Assembly (NCBI GenBank): GCA_947685225.1
Contig: CANTUV010000003.1
Coordinates: forward strand, 7,758,001 to 7,822,000
Reading direction: 5' to 3'
From: Garcia nutans
Lineage: Eukaryota > Streptophyta > Magnoliopsida > Malpighiales > Euphorbiaceae
Length of the DNA: 64,000 nucleotides
A model generated the notes under the pieces. The model ran no database searches, was not told the origin of the DNA, and saw nothing but the letters and a program-made list of their open reading frames with translations. The translations under genes and the position numbers were made by a program. Shown one piece after another: positions 34,257 through 44,446 of the stretch (the first letter of the stretch is position 1; each line of letters starts with the position of its first letter).

Positions 34257-35319
34257 TAAGAGAAGTTGATTCCATTGATCTTTTTATTATTCTATTCTTT
34301 CTTATCATGGTATTATCCATTGCATCATTTAGTTTGCATTGTGATCGTGAGTTAGGACATCTGTGTTACCCGTGTTGTGTTATGTAAGAGATACCATACT
34401 TTCACTCAAGGTATGGAGATCGAGCATGGCACAACCACTCATAGCCTTGTACCTTTTAGGTATATACATGGTATGTGAACCTATTCTTTCAACCCAAAGA
34501 CTAAAGCTCATGTAATTGGCCTAATTACTTTCCTTAGGTTTTTACCCAAAATCCTTGTTGTTTGACTATGATTAATTTATCTTGGCTTAAATCATGGCTT
34601 ATTTGGTTTGTTCTTTTTCTAATATGACATAAGTACATTGTAAGCTGAAAATAAGTTTTTTTAAAAATCCAAAAGACCAAAGCTATTTTTAAAATTTTTT
34701 CATGATGGTCTTTGGACATAAAACTTTTCTAAAAACCAATCAAAAATTCTTTTCTCATGACTCAAATACAAAGTCAAAAATCCATTTTTCTAAAATCTTT
34801 TTACTATTATTGCATTTCATCCAACCTTTTCTTTAAAAGAGCTTAAAAATTATTTAGGTCAATTATGGAATACCAAAAATCAATTGTTAGCCTAGTTTAT
34901 ACTAAGAATTATTAATCATGGGCTTGTTTTTGGCATGAATCATTAGTTACTTTTTCAAGTGAGAAATCTATTTATAATAAACCTCTTAATTTAGTTTTAA
35001 TCCAATATAGCATAAAAGCTACTTTAGTTGGTTGAATGGATTAAAACCAAATTAATGGGAATTGTCATGAACTGATTTCCATTTTTGAAAATCTAACTAT
35101 CGGTTGAAAGGTCCGAGGGAATTATTTAAAAACAAGATACCCCATGTTGGTATTTTGTTAACCATATTACCTAGGAAAAGAAACTCGCCATTCGTGTGTG
35201 GATGTTATAAGGTTGGAAGGAACATCCTATTTATCCTTGTTTGTTTATTATTTGTGCAGACATGCATACATGCATACATACATTTGCTTCAAATATCATT
35301 AATCTTTTCTAGCTCATAA

Positions 35320-36423
35320 TCCAGGATTACAGCAGTTTAAAAGCTTACGATAATCCGACCTACGCCGGAGATGAAGAATCTAGCAGCAACTCAATTACTT
35401 TCTCACCAAAAGCAATGGAGCCCGAAAAAATTAAAAGAATGGTGGACGATGCCCTTAATGCTAAAATGGAAGAACTAATGACCTGAGTGGGCTAAATTGG
35501 TTAAAGAAGAGGTCACTAAACAAATACAAGTAAAGTTCCTTAAAGTGATAAAATATCCAGATTGGCTAGCCAACATAGTACCCGTGCCAAAGAAAGATGG
35601 AAGAATTAGGGTCTGTGTGGACTATAGAGATTTAAACAAGGCTTCCCCTAAAGATGATTTTCCTTTATCCCATATAGATGTTCTCATTAATAGTGCAGCC
35701 TCTAGCATGCTACATTCATTTGTAGATGGATTTTCCAGATACAACCAAGTATTAATGGCCCAAGAGGATAAAGCCAAAACTGCTTTCATTACTACATGGG
35801 GTATATTTTGTTATAGGGTGATGCCGTTCGGATTAAAGAATGCTAGAGCTACCTACCAAAGGATGGCCACCATGTTATTTCATGATATGATGCACAAAGA
35901 AGTTGAAGTATATGTTGATGATATGATGGTGAAATCAGATACAAGGGAACAACACTTCCAAAACTTAGAATTATTCTTCGATAGAGCATTGAAATATAAG
36001 CTAAAATTAAACCCAAAGAAGTGTGTGTTCGGGGTTACCTCAGCCAAATTGTTGGGACATGTGATTGGTTCAAATGACATTGAGAATGACCATGACAAAG
36101 TTAAAGCAATCAGGGATATGTTAGCCCCTAAGACGGAGAGAGAAGTTTAGGGATTCATTGGTAAATTACAATACATTAGTAGGTTTATAGCAAAGCTTGC
36201 AACATTCTGCGAGCCTATCTTTAAGTTGCTTAAAAAGAATCAGTCGGTCTTGTGGAATGAAGAATGTCAAAGGGCCTTTGAATGAATAAAAGAGTATCTA
36301 CTAAATTCACCTATTTTGAAACCACATAAACCCGGTAAACCCTTGTTACTATACTTAGCAGTAGAAGAATAGTCAATAGGAGCCATGCTAGCCCAAGCAG
36401 ATGAGTTAGGGATTGAGCATGCA
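35320..36423 (+). pseudogene. gag remnant fused to RT and RNase H start of A0
   Basis: A gag N-terminus (LKAYDNPTYAGDEESS and KIKRMVDDALNAKMEEL, to about 35480) runs directly into the start of RT (WAKLVKEEVTKQIQ in family order). The gag core, knuckle, protease and G-patch were removed by a deletion of about 3.1 kb relative to A3. The RT from 35497 is open to 36147 and has VPVPKKDGRIRVCVDYRDLN, VMPFGLKNARATYQRM and the catalytic YVDDMMVKS at 35911-35922. A TGG-to-TAG stop at 36148 ends the frame; the tether and first RNase H start continue to the B1 insertion. Confidence 0.9.
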
Positions 36424-37296
36424 GTTTATGTCACATCAGTCACCGCATTTATGCATAGCAGTCACGTGCACAGTGAGAGACGGAGAAAGGAGAAGATAAT
36501 TCCTGACAACGGCCTCAGATAAGGCTATAGGATCAATGGGACCTAATTGAAGAAAAATGCAAAGTTTTAGGGAGGTGACTGTAATTTCAAAAAGTCTTGG
36601 AGAGATGACTGTAATTTCAAAAGGTTTTGGGGAGGTGACTGTAATTTTTAAAAGTTGTACTGGATGTTCTTAATAGTGCACATAACAGATTCAAAAAATG
36701 GAGAGTAGAGAAAAATCGAGTCGCAACGACGCGTAACGGTTTTTCCAGAAAACGCACGGTTTGGAAGATATAGGGGATTTTGACTAGGGACATGTTGGTC
36801 ATTATTAATTAAAATTTATACATGAATCTAAAGTAGGAAATAAACAATCGTTAGTAGAAATGAAGCCCGGGCAAAACCCGAGCAAAGAAGGGACCTAAGG
36901 GGAATTTTGTAAAAAGCCGAGGGCTTATTGGTAAATTTTCAAAATGACTTGGAAACCTAAAATAGACCTTAAAAATAGAAAGTAGAGGTTGAGAGGATCA
37001 AAACCATATGTAGTTTGCCTCGTGGAACTGTACGGTTTAAAAGTTACGACCGATTAACCGCCGAAGGGTATTTTAGTCTTTTCACACCCTAGGCCATAAA
37101 GGTTTCAGCACAAGGAGGTTGAGGGGCCAAAATATAATTAAAAGAAAGTCTAAGGGCTTGGGTTTTAAACTAATAAAAGGAAGAGACATTTGAGCTAATG
37201 AAAATTAGCCAATTAGGGTTTATAAAAAGAAGAAAAGAAAAAGGTGTGGACATTTGGCCTTAAACTATTCATTCACCCAAAAGTGGACATCATTTC

Positions 37297-37306
37297 CACT
37301 ATATAT
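37297..37306 (+). promoter_or_regulatory. Possible TATA element of the B1 LTR
   Basis: ACTATATATATATC is followed within 40 bases by AACTCTCTCTCTCCC, the pyrimidine-rich pattern often found at plant start sites. There is no direct evidence of transcription. Confidence 0.35.
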
Positions 37307-38154
37307 ATATCATCATAGCAAGAAGAACAAAACTCTCTCTCTCCCACTTTAAAAATTCGGCCACCATAGGAAGAACACCAAAAAGTTTCAAATTTTTGTC
37401 AAGTTTGATTTTCAAGGTAAGTTTTAAGGTTTTCAAGTATGTTGTAACACCCCATCTTAGCCTACGTTTATAGACCAAGATGGACTGTTATCTCATGGTG
37501 GTTGTGTCTTAATATTTTACTTAGCCAATTTTAAGTACAGATTTTAAAAAAAATTTGCCATAACCTCCCCTAAAAATGGAGGTCCCAAGTTTCGGCAAAA
37601 CTGATTTTTTTTATTTTTGAAAAAGCATTTTATTTCACAATTCAATACAAGCACACTCCCAATAATCCACCCTTATAACCTCAAGTACAAATCCTGCAAG
37701 AAGAATTCACACTTCTATTTTCACAACCCAACTCAATTCAAAACCATACAGTTATTATACATTATTAGATTTACATGCTACATAAAGTTTTCTCTTTGTA
37801 TTGTTCAAATAAGTACATGCCAGTTTCTAATACCAAAATACAAAATGAAGAGCACCTCCTAAGCTTGTTGATGACCGGCAGATCGCAGGACTCCTCTGCT
37901 TGCTACTGGCTCCTTGCTAATAATCTACGAGTTTAGAAGAAACTAAACTCGCTAAGCATTGCTTAGTGGGTACTTTAACTAATTACGAAAAATGAATAAT
38001 AAAAGCATAATGCACTTTTAAAAGCAATGAATCGTATTGAAAAATAATATCACAGTAAAAACAATCCATACATGTCATATATTCAGTTATTATCATTTTA
38101 TCAGTTCACTCCACAAGGTAATTATGAATACACCGATCTCGAAATGAGGCCTCG

Positions 38155-38345
38155 TATAGAATTACGCGTGGTCTTGACCTCACACTACTAATTGCCATGG
38201 TCTTGGTCTCACACGATATAACTGCGTGGTCTTGACCTCACATGACTAATTGCCATGGTCTTGGTCTCACACGATATAACTGCGTGGTCTTGGTCTCACA
38301 CGACTAGTTGCCATGGTCTTGACCTCACACGATATAATCCCCATT
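38155..38345. repeat. Minisatellite in B3 (TGGTCTTGACCTCACAC motif)
   Basis: About six units of 27-30 bp have a TGGTCTTGACCTCACAC or TGGTCTTGGTCTCACAC core, alternating ATTGCCA and ATATAACTGCG linkers. It sits at the LTR site where B1 and B2 carry different repeats. Confidence 0.85.
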
Positions 38346-38799
38346 CCAGACCGGTTTTACTCATTTACCGAGTAGAGCATATATAACATTTCATATATAC
38401 ACATTCACTTCGTATATATATACCACATATTCTCAATGTATATACAGTATATCCTCACACAAATACCACATATACTCACATATGTATCATATATATTCAC
38501 ATATATACCATATACACGCATATATATACCATATGAACAAAAGTTTGTAAAAATAAAATTTCTTTTATGTTAAAGTACCAAACCTTGCTTTTCCTTAGTC
38601 CTTATTCTATATCACTTCCTTTCCTTCCTTGTCTCCTTGATTTCCTTATAATCTTGTTTGTCACCAAACTCTTTCAATCAAAAGCCTTAAACTTTGGAAA
38701 AATCACCTCCTTCTTCCTTCTCTTATGGTTTGGACGAATTTACCATGCAAGAGAGGGCTTTTATACTTTCTTTCCTTAGCTTATTTTGATACAAATGGC

Positions 38800-39120
38800 A
38801 GCCATAAGTGGTGAATACATGTTGACTTCCAATTGGTACACCTTATAGAAAAAATGGCCACTTTTAATTGGTCCATTTGCCTTCTTCTAATTGGTACACC
38901 TTATAACAAAACATGGCCACTTTTAATTGGTCCATTTTCCTTCTTCTAATTGGTACACCTTATAACAAAACATGGCCACTTTTAATTGGTCCATTTGCCT
39001 TCTTCTAATTGGTACACCTTATAACAAAACATGGCCACTTTTAATTGGTCCATTTGCCTTCTTCTAATTGGTACACCTTATAACAAAACATGGCCACTTT
39101 TAATTGGTCCACTTGCCTTC
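38800..39120. repeat. About 60-bp tandem array in B3
   Basis: Five near-identical units contain AATTGGTACACCTTATAACA and ATGGCCACTTTTAATTGGTC. Neighbouring units differ by only one or two bases, so the expansion is recent. Confidence 0.9.
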
Positions 39121-39440
39121 TTCTTTTGATAAATGCTATATGGCTAATTATGATCCACTTTTGGGGTGGATGAATGCCTTAGGGCCATTTGTCCATCTTT
39201 TTTCCTTTTCTTCTTTTAATAAATGCTATATGGCTACTTATGTTCTTCTTTTGGGGTGGATGAATGCCTTAGGGCCATTTGTCCATCTCTTTTTCTTTTC
39301 TTCTTTTAATAAATGCTATATGGCTAATTATGTTCTTCTTTTGGGGTGGATGAATGCCTTAGGGCCATTTGTCCATCTCTTTTTCTTTTCTTCTTTTAAT
39401 AAATGCTATATGGCTACTTATGATTGGCCCACTTGCCTCC
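39118..39440. repeat. About 98-bp tandem array in B3
   Basis: Three full units and a partial fourth share AATGCTATATGGCTA, TTTTGGGGTGGATGAATGCC and GGGCCATTTGTCCATC. The 130-residue open frame through it reflects a unit length compatible with an open frame and is not taken as a gene. Confidence 0.9.
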
Positions 39441-40195
39441 TTCTTTTATCTTATTTATTTGGCAAGCCCTTAGGCTTCCTTTTATTCATATTTTGACCCC
39501 CTCAACTTTCTTGTGCTGTAATTTTATAGTCTAGGGTGTGAAAATATCAAAATACCCTCCAACGATTAATCGATTGTAACTTTTAAACCGTGCGTTTTCG
39601 GGAAAAATTGAAACCCACGGTTATGACTCGATTAATCTCGAGAATATTCTTTCGGGGTTGGATATGGGCACTATTAAGAACTTCCGACACTTAATTTTTA
39701 AGTTTACATAGTTGCCCCTAACTTTTGAGAAATTTCCACTTAGGTCCTTTTGATATCCCTTCCTGACCTTGCTGTCTTTCTTTATTAATATCTTTTTACT
39801 CAAAACTCCAAATTAAGTAATTCTTATTCCCACTGCAACTAGACATCCGGGGACATATTATATCAAATTTTCAGGTTGATCCAAGCTATATCTGATTTTT
39901 GACGGTCCTTTGAAGTCAAGCCTACTATGCTGTCCTGAGGCAGCTTGCACATTATCTATTAAATCCATAATATCTTATTCTGTACAACTACAAATTGAGT
40001 AATTTTAAGTTAAACATCTAGATAAGACACAAATAAACAATTAAGTCTTCTTTGAGACTCTCTAATTCTATCATTAACTTGGATGAAATTCGAGCTCAAG
40101 TTATAGGTCATGTTCTAAACTCCTTTGTTCTAAGCCTAAATCATATCCTCTACGTCTATTTCTTACCAATCTGGAATTCGGGATGTTACATATGT

Positions 40196-41420
40196 AGAAT
40201 TCAATTCTAGTATCAATTTTAAGTATTTATATATCTATTGGAAGGTTGGAAATTAGGGTTTCTTATGGTGCATTTGGGAAAATTTTAAGTAGTGATGAGA
40301 ATGATTAATTAAATGGAAGAATCAAGGTTTCTAAGGTTTAATAAGGTTAGATTAGGGTTTAGTTTGAAAAGAAATGGGATGATAGCTTATTGTTCTAAAT
40401 TGCTAAGGTTTATGTTTAAGGTTGTGTTCTTGAATTTCTTGAAGGAAAAACAAAGATTAAGGAAGGAGAAGAAGGAAAAACAAAGGGGAATTAAAAGAAC
40501 AAGGTTTGGTACTTTACCATAAAAGAAATTTTATTTTTCTTACAAACTTTGGTTTATGGAATTTTTGATGTTGATGCTTAAATGTATTGATTGAGTTTTA
40601 AATTAAATGTTTGAGTTATGTTCTTGGGTTCTTATGGCAATTGAGTTGTTCAAATTTAATTTAAACCAAAGGTTTTGAGAAAAATTTGGCAAGTTGATTT
40701 GATGAACTTTAATTAGTTTGATTTAAGTTAAACATGCAAAAGTTGTCAAAGGGAAGTGTTTGAATCTTTACTTTATCATTAAATAAGCATTCATATTGAT
40801 TTGGAAAAGAAAAATAAACTATTTCATGTATTTCATATGTTTGGGCCGAAATGGTTCCAAAGTGGCAGATTTCTGGACTCTTTTTGTGGCAGCTGTTTGA
40901 GGTAGCAAATGAATGAATTTTTCAACGAAATTTTACGTGTAATTAGTCAACATATGAAACAAGTTTTCTATAAAATTTCAGCCAAAAATAAGATCATTTA
41001 CCTGGTTAATTGCATGACTGAAGTGGACTGAAATTTTGACAAAACCCAGATTTTACTATTCATTTGGTCATGCCATTTTGCGTTGCCGATTTTACGTGCC
41101 GCAACACTATTCATTTGGTCAAATTGTGACTTTTTGAGGAATGCTTTGAAATGTTTGATATGTTTATTGTGGATGTTAAATATGTGAAAAAGAGTAATGG
41201 TTTGACTAAAGAATGTAGTGCGCGGCGTAAATGGCAAAGTGCAACAGAAATTAAAATAATTTCTCGAGTCATTCTAAAATGAAGTTTGACACTTAAATTG
41301 AATCATTTTAACCTTTATGCTCTACTGGGTAGTGGGGGTGGTAGATAAGGGTATGGTGCACTATACTAACTTTTGCAGTACTGCTTGATATTGTGATTGA
41401 ATTGTTATGATCTAAACTCA
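40196..41420 (+). other. Inner part of the B1 5' LTR, no gene seen
   Basis: This stretch is LTR only. It has a pair of direct repeats of CTATTCATTTGGTCA (about 41058 and 41107) that recur in the 3' LTR. Small open frames here are repeated unchanged in the 3' LTR and have no family resemblance. Confidence 0.7.
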
Positions 41421-41595
41421 ATGGTGCGGCCATTGGGGGCCAATGGTGAGGGCCATTGGTTATAACCAGGATTGGGAGAGCCATTGGTTATAACCAGGTT
41501 GGTGAGGGCCATTCCTATGATTTGATAATGGTGGTGAGGGCCACCTATGTTACAGTGGTGAGGGTCATTGCCTTATCGCTATGGTTCCCTATATA
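41420..41595 (+). repeat. Minisatellite in the B1 5' LTR (GGTGAGGGCCATTGG motif)
   Basis: Irregular units carry GGTGAGGGCCATTGGTTATA or shortened forms. The 3' LTR copy (45630-45750) lacks one ATTGGGAGAGCCATTGG unit. Since both LTRs were identical at insertion, one copy changed afterwards. Confidence 0.8.
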
Positions 41596-42326
41596 CCAGT
41601 AGAGCCAATGTCCTGTTAATTTTTTTTTAAAAACTACGTACTGCAAATGAGTTGAATTTTGATTTTTACATTTGTTGAAAGCATATTTACACTGAATTTA
41701 TAGTAACTTCCATTGGTTTAATGTTGGTTGATTTATGATTTAATTATTTCATTTTTTTTCAAATGCTTTCATGTTTACTTTTATTTCCATTGGTAAAGTA
41801 CCCACGGAGCGACATTGCTCAGCGAGTTAAGTTTTTCTTGACTCGTAGGATCGGAGCAGTAGCTAAATCTTGGAAAGCGACGACTAGACCCACAGCATCT
41901 CAGGGTAGACCTTTTAGTTTCCATTATGAGTTAGCTAGTTGTGGCATGTATATGTATATATATAAGTTTGAGAATTACTATGTTATACTGTATGTTAGTA
42001 GTATGTAATAATAATAAACCTCTACTTTATTTTGTATTAGAAGTGTGAACTCTTCATGCAGGTTTGTAGTTGAGGGTATAAGGTGGATTCATTGGGAGTG
42101 TATTGAAACTGATTGTACTCACACTGGTTTGTGTAAAAATGTTTTCAAAAATCAGAAAAACCAGTTTTGTCGACACTTGGGACCCAAATTTCTAGGCAAA
42201 ACTCTGGCAAAATTTCTGTAAAATCGGAACTAAAATTTGACTAAGTAAAATTGGTAGCAACATTAGGATAGTGTGGCGCCTCTGCTCGGCTTACACATGT
42301 AGGCCGGGAAGGGGTGCTACAATTTG

Positions 42327-42338
42327 TGGTATTAGAGC
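42327..42338 (+). other. Primer-binding site of B1
   Basis: TGGTATTAGAGC is one C-to-T change from the initiator-tRNA-Met site TGGTATCAGAGC and lies five bases after the LTR end. Confidence 0.85.
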
Positions 42339-42605
42339 TCCAGTTTAGCCGCTTTTGGGTAATCCAACATAGGAGGATGTACGTTTTATGTCGGGAGTGG
42401 CCATTACCGATGTAAAATGAGATATCCTATAGTAAATAGGAGATAAAAAGCAAGCATCATTCAAGAAGGAAATATAGGAAAATAAATAAGGGTATGTTTG
42501 CATATATTTGATTAAGTGTTTTGTCTTTATATACATGCCACATAAGGTTTAATAGTGCTGCTGAGCTGTGCTATTTTTGACTTTGAGTTATGTGTTAGAA
42601 TATAG

Positions 42606-43376
42606 ATGTTGCGAGAGTCATCTCAAAGAGCCGTAGAGGAGGAAGTTGAATCTCGAGCGTCACATATTGTAGAGACGCATGTATCTGAAACATCGGAGGC
42701 TGAGCAACCCTCAGCGGGAGCTCCTCTTCCGAATGAGATGTTGCAACAAATGGCTGCAGCGCTGCGACAGATAGCGGGTGTTGCCCCGGCTCCACCACCA
42801 GCGCCAACACCCATACCAGTACCTACTGTAGGAGGGGAAAGGAAACCCCCGATCAAAAAAATAAGAAAGTACGGGGCGAAGGAGTTTAGGGCCCGAAGGG
42901 ATGATGATTCTTCTATAGCCGAGTATTGGCTGGAAGGAACGGTACGAGCCTTAGATCAGTTACAGTGTACTCCAGAGGAGCGAGTGGTATGTGCTACTTC
43001 CTTATTAGTGGAAGAAGCATATATATGGTGGGACACAGTTCAACAACAAGTTCCACCGGAACAGAGGACATGGGATTTCTTTGTGAATGAGTTCAAGAGG
43101 AAGTTTATATCGGAGGCGTACCTAGATGCCAAGAAAAAGGAGTTTCTACACTTAAAGCAAGGTCGACTGACCGTTGCCGAATATGAGAGGGAATTTACTA
43201 GGCTGAGTAGGTATGCCAAGAAGACAATTGAAGACGAACATGATAGGTGTAAGCAATTCCAAGATGGTTTGAATAATGAGATTAGGATGCAGTTAATTGC
43301 TGATAATATCAAGGAATTTTCCGAGTTGGTTACTAGGGCTCTGGAAGTAGAGCAATGTCAGAAGGATGAGTGAAAT
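42606..43376 (+). pseudogene. gag: gag (matrix and capsid) of B1
   Basis: A 255-residue open frame starts MLRESSQRAVEEEVESR about 270 bases after the PBS. It has an Ala/Pro-rich stretch (PAPPPAPTPIPVP, residues about 60-75), then the Gag core: KYGAKEFRARRDD, VRALDQLQCTPEERVVCATS, LLVEEAYIWWDTV, EYEREFTRLSRYAKK and a C-terminal LVTRALEVEQCQ. The stop at 43372 is TGA where the family has Trp, and the sequence continues in the same frame after it, so this is a mutated stop and not the natural end. It is the best-preserved Gag in the window. Confidence 0.9.
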
Positions 43377-43760
43377 AGGAGACAGAGGGTAAGACCAAGA
43401 AGGGATACCCAGAGTTATTCAGAAAATTTCCAGCTATCAAGGAAACAATTTTGAGAAGGTAGTTCCATGGGAGGAAATCAGAGCAGGATATCCAGTCAAA
43501 GGTCGATTCGGGGCGGCCCGAGTCAAGCTACCTTTGTAGCCAGTACTGGTGGGTCTGGGAGAGGACAAGGAAGAGGGCGTGGCCAAGGTGGAGGTAACTT
43601 TGCTCAGCCCAAAACTATCGAAGGAAGTGAAAACACCCATCCACGCTGTGTTCAATGTGGGTGTAGGCATTCAGGAAAATGTTGGGGCAAGGCCTGGGTA
43701 TGTTTTATTTGTGGAGTGAAGGACCACTTTAAATGAGAATGCCCCTTAAGATAGCAAAAT
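43377..43760 (+). pseudogene. gag: Nucleocapsid part of B1 gag
   Basis: After the stop the frame continues with a Gly/Arg-rich stretch (GSGRGQGRGRGQGGGNF), then knuckles CVQCGCRHSGKCW and CFICGVKDHFK followed by TGA, where Trp is expected before ECP. The Cys, Cys, His and last Cys of the second knuckle are all present around that stop. Both stops are TGG-to-TGA changes. Confidence 0.85.
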
Positions 43761-43859
43761 ACACTAGATAATACCGAAGGATCTCGAGCCGTAGCTGGAA
43801 GGGGAAAGGGGCAGAGGTAGAGTACAAAGCTCTTCGCAAGTTCAATCTGAAATGATGGA

Positions 43860-44250
43860 CAGACCTGAAACTAGAGCTCCTACTAAGATGTATGCAATGA
43901 GGGCACGTGAAGAAGAGGAAGCCTCGACGTCATAGCAGGTCAGCTAATTATGTTTGGAATGTCGATTTATGCTTTAATAAACCTAGGTTCTTCACATTCA
44001 TATATATATGCATGAAAAATGAAAAATTAAAGGATTTAGAAGTAGAACTTTAAACAGATAGAGTGTTAGTTACAAATCCTTTGGGTAGTGAGATGGTTAC
44101 CAGGAAGGTAATAAAGGATTGTCCGGTAGAAGTACACGGACACACTTTCATAGGTGATCTGTTTGAGTTGCCATTCCAGGAATTTGATGCAATACTTGGA
44201 ATGGATGAGCTGACCAAGCATAAGGCATTAGTGGACTGCGAAAAAAAAAA
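43860..44250 (+). pseudogene. Protease of B1 (active site lost)
   Basis: The active-site region reads YALINLGSSHSYI where B2 has LIDPGSTHSYI, so the catalytic Asp is Asn and the next Pro is Leu. The rest (44063-44230) is clear: VTNPLGSEMVTRKVIKDCPV, ELPFQEFDAILGMDELTKHK. It then meets an A-rich run (GAAAAAAAAAAAG near 44240) and joins RT directly, having lost the stretch between. Confidence 0.85.
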
Positions 44251-44446
44251 AGAAAGACGGATCCCTAAGACTATGTGTAGATTATCGGCAGTTAAATAAG
44301 CTGATGATTAAGAATAAATACCCGCTACTCCGGATAGACGATTTATTTGATCAATTGAAAGGTGTGGGAGTTTTCTTAAAGATTAAAGATGAAGATATAC
44401 CAAAGACTATCATCAACTGAGGATTAAAGATGAAGATATACCAAAG
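44247..44446 (+). pseudogene. RT N-terminal remnant of B1
   Basis: KKDGSLRLCVDYRQLNKLMI and NKYPLLRIDDLFDQLKG are the first conserved RT blocks. They are followed by a scrambled stretch in which GATTAAAGATGAAGATATAC occurs twice (44384 and 44422). Immediately after the second copy the 3' LTR starts in its middle. All later RT, RNase H, integrase and about 1.07 kb of LTR are gone. Confidence 0.85.

Larger units (their letters stand above)
37443..40190. repeat. B3: solo group-B LTR
   Basis: This 2748-bp LTR starts TGTAACACCCC and ends GGGATGTTACA, with perfect TATGT duplications at 37438-37442 and 40191-40195. It is homologous to the B2 LTR in the same printed orientation, so its element would have been on the minus strand. 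Nothing internal remains, as expected after recombination between two LTRs. It contains three separate tandem arrays. Confidence 0.9.
36429..42321 (+). repeat. 5' LTR of B1, split by B3
   Basis: LTR sequence is 36429-37442 and 40196-42321, about 3.14 kb. It is the reverse complement of the B2 and B3 LTR sequence in outline, for example the TTTAAAAGTTACGACCGATT block at 37035. A TATATATA stretch near 37300 followed by a CT-rich tract is a possible promoter. Confidence 0.85.

Noticed and set aside
39104..39496. 130-residue open frame with repeated GWMNALGPFVHL
   Set aside because: It is a direct product of the 98-bp tandem array in a solo LTR, not a gene.
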